Of a stretch of DNA of 64,000 nt, positions 9,920-18,611 are shown piece by piece. Source of the DNA: Rhizobium sp. Root274 (GTDB taxonomy: Bacteria > Pseudomonadota > Alphaproteobacteria > Rhizobiales > Rhizobiaceae); assembly GCF_001429245.1 (NCBI RefSeq), contig NZ_LMJE01000001.1, positions 668,943-732,942 of the forward strand. The letters are read 5' to 3'. The notes beneath the pieces are model-generated. The model had not been told where the DNA came from. It ran no database searches and was given only the letters and a program-made list of their open reading frames with translations. The first letter of the stretch is position 1, and each line of letters starts with the position of its first letter. Position numbers and translations under genes: made by a program.

Positions 9920-10300
9920 ATGATCGAGTCTTCAATCACTGAATACCTCAACAATCGGCATAGTGCCGTCGCACAGAGCGATAGCCCCGGAGGCTTTCTC
10001 GGGACCCGCCTCTTCCAGCTTATCTTGTTCGGAGACGCGAAGCTGCCGCTGGATCGCGTTGAGAAAACCGCAGTGCTGCTGGACTGCAACAAGCATGAGC
10101 TGTTCCGGATGGCGATGCGCCAGTTCTACGATGAGCAGACGATTTCAACGTTCCAGAAAATGCTCGGTTGCTCTATTTCTGACGAAGAGCAGCAGTGGCT
10201 CGACGTCATTCATTCGGCGAGCGACGGGCCCGTGGTGAAACCCAGCGCCATCGCTCGACGCCTTGCGAGGGCATTGGCCAAGCCGCCAACTGAGGCATAA
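9920..10300 (+). CDS. Small helical, XRE-like protein (126 aa)
   Basis: The start at 9920 is chosen because AGGA lies eight bases upstream; the in-frame ATG at 9890 has none. The segment 'RLFQLILFGDAKLPLDRVEKTAVLLDCNKHELFRMAMRQFYDEQTISTFQKML' lines up with the neighbour at 9523: 'L-x-G-x-x-K-L-x-L-x-x-V-x-x-x-A-x-x-LD-x-x-x-x-x-L', then 'Q-x-x-D', then 'F'. It therefore looks like a second member of the same small, regulator-like family. No enzymatic motif is visible. Confidence 0.65.
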   Translation: MIESSITEYLNNRHSAVAQSDSPGGFLGTRLFQLILFGDAKLPLDRVEKTAVLLDCNKHELFRMAMRQFYDEQTISTFQKMLGCSISDEEQQWLDVIHSASDGPVVKPSAIARRLARALAKPPTEA

Positions 10301-10430
10301 TTCTTACGAGGGTCAGGACGGCCGATCCCTGGTATCGCGGCCGTTCCCCCCTGGGCCATCCTCAGACGGAAGCTGAACACTGAGCGAAAGAGCTCGCATC
10401 AGATGCGTACAGACCACGGAGCTTGGTACG

Positions 10431-10607
10431 ATGGATGAAGAGGACAAACAAGCGAAGGCGAAGACCATACGGCGAGCACGTCCCGGGATGACGCTGGACC
10501 CAGAGGCTCTCGTGGCGCGCGAGTACGAGCGCCACCGCGTCTTAATGAACCGTTTGAGGCAGTCCGAGGCAGATGACCAACAATATTCGGACTCTGTCGA
10601 TGTGTAG
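10431..10607 (+). CDS. Small charged protein (58 aa)
   Basis: Short frame from ATG 10431 to TAG. The product is rich in Arg, Glu and Gln ('MDEEDKQAKAKTIRRARPGM', then 'REYERHRVLMNRLRQSE'). The composition is protein-like and helical, but the ribosome-binding site is weak and I know no family. It lies downstream of the two XRE-like genes in the same orientation. Confidence 0.35.
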   Translation: MDEEDKQAKAKTIRRARPGMTLDPEALVAREYERHRVLMNRLRQSEADDQQYSDSVDV

Positions 10608-10751
10608 GGGGCTGTCGGCGTCTATTCCGCTATCTCGGTAGCAGTGATTCCGAGTGTGCTTCAGTGCAGAGAAACAAAATAGCGCCCCACAAGAAGAGAC
10701 GGGCCGTAGCGGGCCCCTCTCGAGTGTAAGATACCTAGCTGACCGCGAGCA

Positions 10752-11828
10752 TCAGTCGTGCGGCGTAACAGTCACATGCTTGTCGTCGAAAAGGACCTTG
10801 ATGGCTGCCTCGTGGTTCTGCAGAACGACCACATCCTTCTAGAGGCCCGGCTCGGCCTGGACGCTGACGGTCGTGTTGCCATTGCCATCGAGAGTGGCCT
10901 GCACGTACGTGGCGACAGTTGCATCGGGCTGCTCGCCAAGCAGGCTGTCGAGAAGCGCCGTCACGTCGAGCACATCACCTTCTTCCGAGCTGAAGTCCGT
11001 GATGACATCGGCAACGTCGAGATCGTCGAGTGCTGTCTCATCGAAGACGAAGGTGTCAGCACCGGCGCTGCCGGTCGTTACCACCTCGCCCATGCCGCCA
11101 TGCAGCGTCAGGCCCTCAGACTCCGATCCGAAGATCGTGTCGAAACCGACTTCGACGAAGTTGCCGGTCGAACCATCCTCGAAGGTGAATTCACCCTCGG
11201 CGAAGATCGTCTGGCCGTCTTCCGAACCGCCCGTCTGGTCAGTCGTCAACGAGATGCTGGTGACGCCGTTGTTGAAGAGGCTCGACAGCTCGCGCTCGTC
11301 GCTGACAACGTTGTTGTTGGTATCGACCCAGACCTAGAGCTTGGAGAAGGCATCGTCTTCAACGTCAATCTTGCCATCGGAATTGCTGTCCAGCGAGGCG
11401 AGAGCCGCCACGCCGCTGGCAAACTTGCCCCCGTTAAAGTCCGGCGTGAAGATTTCCGAGCCATTGTCTGTCAGGCCGTTGCCGTCGACGTCATAGGCAA
11501 GGATTCCATCGTCGCTGGTCCAAGCGATCTCATCCGCCTTGCCATCGGCATTGATGTCGAAGGTGACACCATTGTCGATCGACGAGAAAGCGAAGCCGTT
11601 GTGGTCGAGGTCGAGGATGATGGGGTCTGCGGCGGCAATTGGCGTGAGCGTATCTTCCGGACCACCGACAGTTACCTTGACTCCCTTTACAGATGATGCA
11701 CCGACTAAGGTGTACGCCGTCACGAAACCGTTGCCATCAGCATTCACCTTCACCAGCAGGTCGCTACCGGAGATGATGACCTTCACTACGCCGCTCAAAC
11801 TCAACGAAGCTTGCGGCCGCGCTATCCC
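10752..11828 (-). pseudogene. C-terminal fragment of an RTX / type I-secreted calcium-binding protein with two amber stops
   Basis: One continuous frame with two internal TAG codons (11334-11336 and 10839-10841). Its sequence is that of a secreted acidic Ca-binding protein: 'IILDLDHNGFAFSSID', 'FDINADGKADE', 'YDVDGNGLTDNGSEIF', 'LDSNSDGKIDVEDDAFSKL', a stop, 'VWVDTNNNVVSD', and later 'GSAGADTFVFDETALDD' and 'GLTLHGGMGE'. After the second stop it continues 'KDVVVLQNHEAAIKVLFDDKH' to a TGA at 10752. Both stops are preceded by CTC. The N-terminal part of the protein is missing: the frame closes with TAA at 11831. Such proteins are exported by type I systems; none is seen nearby. Confidence 0.85.
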
Positions 11829-12094
11829 TTATGATCGACGGAGCTTCACCGCGGGGATCGAGTCGCATGACCGACAACCGGCACCCCGCCTTTATCACCT
11901 GCAGGTTCCAACGCTTATGGTGCGCCGTTCTATCGGTCGCGTCGACTGATGACGGGTGCCAGCCATGCAGGTGCAAGAAGCGCCAAAGGTTCCGGGGATG
12001 ACACGCCTAGACTTTCGCCGCTAGCGATCGGCAACGATTTATCTTAAGGACACGCACAACGAGTTTTCCGGGTTCAGCGTGGGTCAAATCACCA

Positions 12095-12661
12095 ATGTTT
12101 TTGAAGAGAACATGCGATATTGCCGGCGTCATCCTGGCGTTCATGATTTTCGCCTTACCAATGGCTGTTGTGGCACTTGCCGTCCGCGTGACGTCTCAGG
12201 GGCCCGCACTTTACTGGTCGCAACGGGTGGGCCGCGGCAATCGCCTTTTCTCCATGCCGAAATTTCGCACGATGCGGACTGACGCACCCGTTGTCGCGAC
12301 ACATCTTCTGGGTGACGCTGCACGGCATCTGACACCTGTCGGCAGCTTTCTTCGCAAAACCAGCCTGGACGAACTTCCACAACTCTGGTGCATCCTAACA
12401 GGAGACATGAGTTTCGTTGGGCCTCGTCCGGCGCTTTTCAATCAGGATGACCTTATCGCGGCGCGGACCGCACACAATGTGCACACGCTTGTGCCGGGGC
12501 TCACGGGCTGGGCTCAGGTGAATGGACGAGACGAGCTGGCGATCCCGGACAAAGTCGTGCTCGATGTTGAATACCTGCAGCGTCAGAGCTTCCTTTTCGA
12601 TTTGCGTATTCTCGGCCTGACCGCCATAAAAGTCGTGCGTGCCGCTGGCGTCCACCACTAG
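12095..12661 (+). CDS. Sugar-1-phosphate transferase initiating polysaccharide synthesis (WreU/PglC-like)
   Basis: 188 residues, the size of a minimal monotopic phosphoglycosyl transferase. An N-terminal re-entrant membrane helix (about residues 8-30) is followed by 'PKFRTM', the catalytic 'KTSLDELPQLWCILTGDMSFVGPRP' with the Asp-Glu pair, and 'LVPGLTGWAQVNGRD'. It transfers a sugar-1-phosphate from a UDP-sugar to undecaprenyl phosphate at the inner membrane. The next two genes make a 4-keto-6-deoxy HexNAc and a probable reductase. By analogy with WreU of R. etli, the sugar is likely QuiNAc. Confidence 0.88.
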   Translation: MFLKRTCDIAGVILAFMIFALPMAVVALAVRVTSQGPALYWSQRVGRGNRLFSMPKFRTMRTDAPVVATHLLGDAARHLTPVGSFLRKTSLDELPQLWCILTGDMSFVGPRPALFNQDDLIAARTAHNVHTLVPGLTGWAQVNGRDELAIPDKVVLDVEYLQRQSFLFDLRILGLTAIKVVRAAGVHH

Positions 12662-12680
12662 TGAGTTGAATGGCAGGATC

Positions 12681-14612
12681 ATGCTAGCTTCCAATTGGGT
12701 AAACCAGGCTCTGGTCAAGCGCATCAGAGAGAACATCATCAAAACGCCCCGCTTCTGGAAACGGGTGCTATTGATCGCATTCGACTTCATAGCGCTTATG
12801 TTTGCGCTCTGGGCCAGCTACGCAATCCGGCTGGCGGACTGGACGCCTGCAATCAGCATTGAACGCCTGACGCTCGCAACCTTCGCACCTTTGGTGGCAA
12901 TCCCGATATTTATTCGGTTGGGCCTGTATCGCTCGGTAATCCGTTACCTGCCGGACGCCGCGATCTGGACTATCATCAGAGCAATGCTGATTGCGACAAT
13001 GAGCTGGGTCATCATCATCTTCCTGATGGAGATGGCCGGTCAGGGCATTGTCCCCCGCTCAGTCCCTTTCCTCTATTTCATCTTGGGAACACTCCTTGTC
13101 GGCAGTATGCGATTTGCCGCGAAATGGATCCTCATGTCGGGGACAGGGTTGCGCCGCAACGAACAGCCGATCTTTATCTATGGCGCGGGCCCAACCGCCG
13201 CTCAACTCGCACGCGCCCTCAGAGGCCACGGCAATCGCTACGTGATGGGATTGATCGATGACGACCCAACAAATCACGGGCGGGACATCGCCGGTTACCG
13301 GGTCTATCCGGCCCGCGACCTGCCCTCGTTGATCGATCGCTACGGTATCAAGGAAATCGTTCTCAGCATGTCGTCCATCCCAATGGACAAACGACAGGCG
13401 GTGCTCGGGCGCGTGACAGGCCTCGGCGTGAAAGTGCTGAGCCTACCCGATATCTCGGACCTGGTCGACGGTCGCTACATCGTGAGCCAGATCCGGGAAA
13501 TAGAGATCGACGAACTGCTCGGTCGGTCCTTTGTGCCGGCCGATCCTGAATTGCTCGACCAGGCACTCGCCGGCAAGATCGTTATGGTGACGGGCGCTGG
13601 CGGATCTATTGGCTCAGAACTTTGTCGCCTCATCATTCGCAGGAAGCCAGAAAAGCTCATCTTATTCGAAGCGAGCGAGTTCGCGCTTTACCGGATTGAA
13701 CAGGAAATACTGGCGACAGGTGACTTCCCGATCATTCCTCTGCTCGGCTCTGTGACAGATGCCAGGACAGTCGAGCGGGCCATCCGAGCCCACGAAGTCC
13801 AGGTTGTCTATCATGCCGCGGCACACAAGCATGTCCCGCTCGTCGAAGCGAATGCGCTCGAAGGAATTCGCAACAATGTTTTCGGCACATTGACAGTTGC
13901 AACCATCGCCGCGCGCCAAAATGTCGAAAGCTTCGTGCTGATATCATCGGATAAGGCGGTACGGCCGACTAATGTGATGGGTGCAACAAAGCGCTGGGCT
14001 GAACTCGTCGTCCGACAGATCGCTATTGAGGTGCGGGAGAGGCCGGAGAAGCATAGCTTCTGCGCGGTGCGCTTTGGCAATGTGATCGGTTCAAACGGCT
14101 CGGTTGTGCCGCTTTTTAAAGAGCAAATTGCCAAAGGCGGGCCGGTGACCATCACTGATCCGGACATGACCCGTTACTTCATGGCAATCCCTGAAGCCGC
14201 CGAGTTGATTGTCCAGGCCGGGGCTCTTTCGACGGGTGGAGATGTTTTCCTGCTCGACATGGGCGAGCCGGTGCGTATCGGCGACCTTGCGGAGAACATG
14301 ATCCGACTGGCCGGCTTCAATATCCGAGACGAAAGAAATCCGGAGAGGGGGATAGCCATCGAGGTGATCGGGAAGCGTCCGGGAGAAAAACTCTTCGAGG
14401 AGCTATTCTACGACCGCAAAAATGCACAATCGACCCGCCACCCGAAAATCATGCGCGCCGACTCTTCCGCGATTGTAAACTACGATATCTCAGCTTGGCT
14501 GCAAAAACTCGAGCATGCTATCGCGGCGGAGGACGAGGCAGAGGCGAGGACACTCCTGTTCGCACTGATTTCGGAAGACGAAGTTCTCGATCGAAACCTC
14601 GGCCCTGGCTAG
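12681..14612 (+). CDS. CapD/WbpM-type UDP-HexNAc 4,6-dehydratase
   Basis: 643 residues from ATG 12681, which is preceded by an AGG-containing stretch and yields the normal N-terminus. Four membrane segments come first (about residues 30-140). A first, non-catalytic Rossmann domain follows ('IFIYGAGPTAAQLARAL'), then the catalytic SDR domain with TGAGGSIGS at residues 304-312. The active-site region 'SSDKAVRPTNVMGATKR' has Met in place of the usual SDR Tyr, as in WbpM/FlaA1 relatives. It converts UDP-GlcNAc to the 4-keto-6-deoxy sugar; the R. etli equivalent is WreV. Confidence 0.9.
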   Translation: MLASNWVNQALVKRIRENIIKTPRFWKRVLLIAFDFIALMFALWASYAIRLADWTPAISIERLTLATFAPLVAIPIFIRLGLYRSVIRYLPDAAIWTIIRAMLIATMSWVIIIFLMEMAGQGIVPRSVPFLYFILGTLLVGSMRFAAKWILMSGTGLRRNEQPIFIYGAGPTAAQLARALRGHGNRYVMGLIDDDPTNHGRDIAGYRVYPARDLPSLIDRYGIKEIVLSMSSIPMDKRQAVLGRVTGLGVKVLSLPDISDLVDGRYIVSQIREIEIDELLGRSFVPADPELLDQALAGKIVMVTGAGGSIGSELCRLIIRRKPEKLILFEASEFALYRIEQEILATGDFPIIPLLGSVTDARTVERAIRAHEVQVVYHAAAHKHVPLVEANALEGIRNNVFGTLTVATIAARQNVESFVLISSDKAVRPTNVMGATKRWAELVVRQIAIEVRERPEKHSFCAVRFGNVIGSNGSVVPLFKEQIAKGGPVTITDPDMTRYFMAIPEAAELIVQAGALSTGGDVFLLDMGEPVRIGDLAENMIRLAGFNIRDERNPERGIAIEVIGKRPGEKLFEELFYDRKNAQSTRHPKIMRADSSAIVNYDISAWLQKLEHAIAAEDEAEARTLLFALISEDEVLDRNLGPG

Positions 14613-14745
14613 AAGCATCCTTCTGAAGGGTTCGTCTTCGGAACGAAGTCCAGCAAACTGCGGACCTGTGGTTCCGCCTCGGCATGACTGCGAATAAAGC
14701 GGGCGGCCACAGCAGCGATGGCTCAATGATGAACGGATCAGACAT

Positions 14746-15654
14746 ATGGGATTGACCCTGGTGACCGGTGCCTCGGGATTTGTCGGTTCCCATCTTGTCG
14801 AGGAGATGAGGCGACGTGGTCTGCCGGTTCGCGGTATCACCAGGGGAGCCAAGCCGGACCTGTTGAACATACCATCCTACGGGGCCGACATGAATTGGAG
14901 CGACTGCCTCGATACCGTCGACACCGTGGTTCATCTCGCGGCACGCGTTCATGTCATGCAAGAAACCGCATCTGATCCGCTTTCGATGTTTCGAGAGGCC
15001 AATGTCACGGCCACGATCAACCTCGCACGCCAGGCAGCGGAAGCGGGCGTACGTCGCTTCATCTTCGTCAGCTCCATCAAAGTGAACGGCGAATTCACTG
15101 CGCCCGGCCGGCCCTTTACGGCAGCCCACCCGCCTAACCCACAGGGCCCTTACGGCGTATCGAAAGCCGAGGCTGAAGCGGCACTGATGGCTTTAGGGCA
15201 CGAAACCGGCATGGAGATCACCATTATCCGCCCTCCGCTCGTGTACGGCCCACGCGTTCGTGGAAACTTCCGGAGTCTGGCAAAGTGGGCTTCATACGGA
15301 CTGCCGTCTCTCTTCGCAGCAGTGAATAACAAGCGGTCACTCGTACACGTCTCCAACCTGTGCGACCTGCTGATCAAAGTGATTGATCATCCAAGCGCCG
15401 CTTATCGAATTTTCTTGATCAGCGATGACCGAGATTATTCGACCCATGAACTGCTCGAGACGCTGGCGGTCAAATCTGGACGTCGATCGTACAGCGTCCG
15501 CGTCCCACCGAGATTGCTCAAATTAATCGGGAGGATAAGCGGTCGTCCCGAATCCGTTGAGAGGCTAATGCAAAGCCTCCAGGTCGACATTCGGGAGACA
15601 AGTCAGACTTTGAATTGGGTCCCCTCTGATGCCTCGCGCCTGGATTTTTACTGA
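14746..15654 (+). CDS. NAD-dependent epimerase/reductase, WreQ/WbpV-like
   Basis: 302-residue SDR with GASGFVGS near residue 8 and the catalytic 'PYGVSKAEAE' (Tyr-x3-Lys). Length and the short C-terminal domain match the WbpV/WreQ reductases that reduce UDP-4-keto-6-deoxy-GlcNAc to UDP-QuiNAc rather than UDP-glucose 4-epimerases. The neighbouring CapD-like dehydratase and sugar-phosphate transferase support this. The activity itself is inferred from context. Confidence 0.75.
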   Translation: MGLTLVTGASGFVGSHLVEEMRRRGLPVRGITRGAKPDLLNIPSYGADMNWSDCLDTVDTVVHLAARVHVMQETASDPLSMFREANVTATINLARQAAEAGVRRFIFVSSIKVNGEFTAPGRPFTAAHPPNPQGPYGVSKAEAEAALMALGHETGMEITIIRPPLVYGPRVRGNFRSLAKWASYGLPSLFAAVNNKRSLVHVSNLCDLLIKVIDHPSAAYRIFLISDDRDYSTHELLETLAVKSGRRSYSVRVPPRLLKLIGRISGRPESVERLMQSLQVDIRETSQTLNWVPSDASRLDFY

Positions 15655-15904
15655 AGCGCGAAATGCACTTCCTGCGCCGGGTTTATCTTACCTGACGGTC
15701 TTTCCCATATGACGGACCTCGTCAGGCGATTAACAGATACTCAGCTCTGGAGCGGCACCAGGCAGAGCTGATTCACGTTAGGCAGCCCAACGAACGAGGT
15801 TGGTCAAGACAATCGCTAATTCAGAATGTCTGCACCGAGAAAGCGTTCCGTTAGCGCCCATAGCACACAGCTTAACACAATGAAAACAAACGAAAGAATG
15901 ACTG

Positions 15905-15979
15905 TGGCTGGGGCGCCAGGATTCGAACCTGGGAATGCCGGTACCAAAAACCGGTGCCTTACCGCTTGGCGACGCCCCA
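15905..15979 (-). tRNA. tRNA-Gln (anticodon TTG)
   Basis: The complementary strand folds as a cloverleaf. The acceptor TGGGGCG pairs with CGCCCCA. The anticodon stem CCGGT/ACCGG encloses a seven-base loop with TTG at positions 34-36. The T arm reads GGTTCGAATCC, and the terminal CCA is encoded (15905-15907). Its 3' end faces the polysaccharide/accessory region, the orientation expected for an island insertion point, though I see no matching att copy. Confidence 0.95.
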
Positions 15980-16148
15980 ACAGATTGCGGGTGCATGAGG
16001 TCGCGCCGCAAATCGACGCCTGATTAGCAAAGCGGGAGCCGAGCGGCAACAGGTCTTGTCGTCCGGGAAAGCGTTTTTTGCGGAACGATCACGGGGCCAC
16101 CCCGTTTGCCTTGCATCCCCAAGCGCAACAGAGACGAAAGGACATCTC

Positions 16149-16709
16149 ATGCCTTCCATCACATCCGCACGTATTCTCATCCTTGCCACCCATGGCTACG
16201 AGCGCTCGGAGCTGCGCGTGCCGCTCGAGCAGCTGCGCGCACGCGGCGCCAAGGTTCTCATTGCCTCCCTGGAGAAGGCGCCGATCAAGAGCTGGGATGA
16301 AGACAACTGGGGCGATACTGTCGATGTCGACCTGATGCTCGATCAGGTGTCTGTCGATGACTTCGATGCGATCGTGCTGCCGGGCGGGCAGATCAATCCC
16401 GACCTCCTGCGTAAGGAGCGCAAGGCGGTGGATCTCATCTCCTCCTTCGTCAAATCCGGCAAGACAGTGGCCGCCGTCTGCCATGCGCCGTGGCTGCTGA
16501 TCGAGGCCGGCGCCGTCAAGGGCCGCAAGGCGACCTCGTTCAGCTCGATCAAGACCGATATGATCAATGCCGGGGCCGACTGGCGCGACGAGGCCGTGGT
16601 CACCGATCAGGGCATCGTCACCTCGCGCAATCCGGGCGACCTCGATGCCTTTGTGGCGAAGATCGTCGAGGAGGTGGAGGAAGGCCGCCATCAGCGCCGC
16701 GCGGCCTGA
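16149..16709 (+). CDS. PfpI/DJ-1 family protein (YhbO-like)
   Basis: 186 residues from ATG 16149, preceded by AAAGGA. The nucleophile-elbow cysteine is in 'AAVCHAPWLLIEAG', and the family C-terminus 'DQGIVTSRNPGDLDAFVAKIVEEV' is present. Relatives are stress-related deglycase/chaperone or peptidase-like proteins of the cytoplasm; which activity applies cannot be decided from sequence. Monocistronic, closed by a strong terminator at 16769. Confidence 0.9.
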   Translation: MPSITSARILILATHGYERSELRVPLEQLRARGAKVLIASLEKAPIKSWDEDNWGDTVDVDLMLDQVSVDDFDAIVLPGGQINPDLLRKERKAVDLISSFVKSGKTVAAVCHAPWLLIEAGAVKGRKATSFSSIKTDMINAGADWRDEAVVTDQGIVTSRNPGDLDAFVAKIVEEVEEGRHQRRAA

Positions 16710-16768
16710 CCGGTTCGCTCGCATTCCGGCGGGCCGCCTACAAGGCTCGCGGCTGGTTTATGATTTTG

Positions 16769-16798
16769 AGGCCCGGCGATCTCCGCCGGGCCTTTCTT
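16769..16798 (+). terminator. Intrinsic terminator of the PfpI-like gene
   Basis: Perfect 10-bp G/C-rich stem (aggcccggcg with cgccgggcct), five-base loop, followed by a T-rich tail (ttcttcg). Confidence 0.9.
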
Positions 16799-16897
16799 CG
16801 TTTCGGCTCCACTGACGACATGCGCGTGTGAGGTTTGGCAGCCAGGCGGACCGACCGGGAGAGGTTCTTCCCTCCCCGCCGGAGGACGGGGCGACAG

Positions 16898-16948
<51 letters not shown>

Positions 16949-17113
16949 CCGAACGCGCCTACGACGGGGCTATTCAGCCCCATATAGGCGCCGGGCCGAG
17001 GTCTGCTGCCCCTTCCCGAGCGCCGACTTCATGGTTCGACCCCGCGAACGCCCCGCCTCCGGCACTCTCTCGCGCAGTGCCACGTCCGCCCATGGGCGTC
17101 ATTGCACCACCGG

Positions 17114-17437
17114 TCAACCGGGGATCGCCGGCACGTCGCGGCGCAGGTCCGGCTCATCGTGGATGAAGGTAATCTGGAGGGTCGCCATACGTTCGGCGTC
17201 CGGATTGCCCCCCTGGTTCTGCGGTGGGTCGATGGCAATGCCGGCCTCGCAGAGAGCCTGCGCAAATGACGAAAAGGCGCCGGACGGCAGGATCAGGCGA
17301 ATGGTGTTCATCACGTTGGAAAACATCCTGGTGTCGTCGATCCAGCCGCCGAGCCGGTTCACCGTGTCGAAGACAAGCTGGGTCGCAAGCCTGCGGTCCA
17401 CCCGCGTGACCGCCGTCATCATGATCAGGGCGCGCAT
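17114..17437 (-). CDS. Conserved-looking hypothetical protein (107 aa)
   Basis: Starts at ATG 17437 behind a good ribosome-binding site (GGAGGTGAGG). The sequence ('MRALIMMTAVTRVDRRLATQLVFDTVNRLGGW', 'NVMNTIRLILPSGAFSSFAQALCEAG') has normal protein composition, but I do not recognise a domain. It is divergent from the membrane-protein gene at 17541. Confidence 0.6.
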   Translation of the reverse strand: MRALIMMTAVTRVDRRLATQLVFDTVNRLGGWIDDTRMFSNVMNTIRLILPSGAFSSFAQALCEAGIAIDPPQNQGGNPDAERMATLQITFIHDEPDLRRDVPAIPG

Positions 17438-17540
17438 GGCCTCACCTCCGCTTCGTCCAACCAGTGTGGCGCGCCTGGCGGTGACAAATCAAGCCTGTTG
17501 TGGAATAGGCTTTCAGGCAATCGAATGACGGACGGCGGGC

Positions 17541-18524
17541 ATGAAAAAACAGCGGCAGCGCGGCGGGCAGCAAAAGCGGCGGGTGGCACCGGCAGCGGCG
17601 AGCACGTCTATCGCTGGCTCAACCACAGAGAGAATGCCTGCAGCGGGCGGAGAAGCAGCGGGTGGGGTTGCCGGGGCTGCGGCAGGCGAAAGTGCCGCGC
17701 GGGCCCGCTTCCGGGCGGGCATTGCCACGCGCGGCTTCAAGCTGGCGCTGGCGCTTTTCCTCGCCGGCGTGCTTCCGGTGGCGCTCTCCCTTTCCATTCC
17801 GCATGATTTTGCCTTCTTCGAACTGGGCTTCCTGTTCACCCTGTCGATCTATGATCTGGTGCTGGCCATGCTTGGCCTCTCCGTCGTCGTCGCGATGTCT
17901 GCGCGCGGCCGCGAGATCGGCTGGATCGCCTTTGCCTTTCTCGTCGTCCTTCTGCCGATGCTGATCTTGTTCGACACGGTCTTCCCGGTCATCCTGCAGA
18001 GCCCGCTCGGCGACGAGCTGTTTCTGATCGCGCCGGTCGCTGTGGTGCTGTCGGGTCTGGCGCTGTGGCTGCCGGCGCGGTTTCGGGTTTTCGGGGCAGC
18101 CGTGGCTGCCGCGGTGGTGGCGCTGTCGCTGTCGCTGTTCATCGGGCTCGACGATTTCGGCATCGGGATCAAGGAATTCACACTCACCGCCGTTCTGGGC
18201 GCGCTTTGGATCCTCCTGTCGCCCGGCCTGCTGTTGCGGCCGTTTCGCGGGGCCTGGCTGATCATTCCGGCCCGGATCATCGGCTCCTGGCTGGTGGTGA
18301 TCGCGATCATCGTGACGGTGTCGCTTTATGTGCCGCTCTCGCCGCAGCAACAGCCGCCGCTCGGCGACCCCACCGCACCCGATGTGATGATGCCGGGGAT
18401 CGGCTCGCTCGACAGCCCGAGCCTGCCGCCGCTCGATCCGGCCATCGAGGAGGGCCTGGAAGAGGCCCCCGGCGGCGACGGATCCGATCTGTTTTTGCCG
18501 CGCGAGGAAGACCCGAAACCGTGA
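17541..18524 (+). CDS. Multi-pass membrane protein of unknown function
   Basis: 327 residues. The N-terminal ~55 residues are basic and Ala/Gly-rich, followed by about seven hydrophobic segments ('LALALFLAGVLPVALSL', 'LVLAMLGLSVVVAM', 'WIAFAFLVVLLPMLILF' and others). A Pro/Asp-rich C-terminal tail of about 55 residues ('PQQQPPLGDPTAPDVMMPG') lies outside the membrane. No known family recognised. The adjacent DUF1499 membrane protein in the same orientation suggests a two-gene unit. Confidence 0.7.
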   Translation: MKKQRQRGGQQKRRVAPAAASTSIAGSTTERMPAAGGEAAGGVAGAAAGESAARARFRAGIATRGFKLALALFLAGVLPVALSLSIPHDFAFFELGFLFTLSIYDLVLAMLGLSVVVAMSARGREIGWIAFAFLVVLLPMLILFDTVFPVILQSPLGDELFLIAPVAVVLSGLALWLPARFRVFGAAVAAAVVALSLSLFIGLDDFGIGIKEFTLTAVLGALWILLSPGLLLRPFRGAWLIIPARIIGSWLVVIAIIVTVSLYVPLSPQQQPPLGDPTAPDVMMPGIGSLDSPSLPPLDPAIEEGLEEAPGGDGSDLFLPREEDPKP

Positions 18525-18611
18525 GTTGACCGCTGCCGTTTGATATCGACGCCTCCCGGTCGAGCGGGTACACAAGGGGCTGGTCCTTCTTCTGATTCCG
18601 GTGTCGCCTGC

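Noticed and set aside
10758..11696. 312-codon plus-strand frame across the RTX fragment
   Set aside because: The minus strand has clear Ca-binding repeats (D-x-D/N-G-x-G) in one frame; the plus frame is its complement and has no motif.
11808..11822. aagcttgcggccgc, a HindIII-NotI arrangement as in cloning vectors
   Set aside because: Flanking bases do not continue any vector polylinker I know and the surrounding RTX-like frame reads through it, so chance is more likely than contamination.
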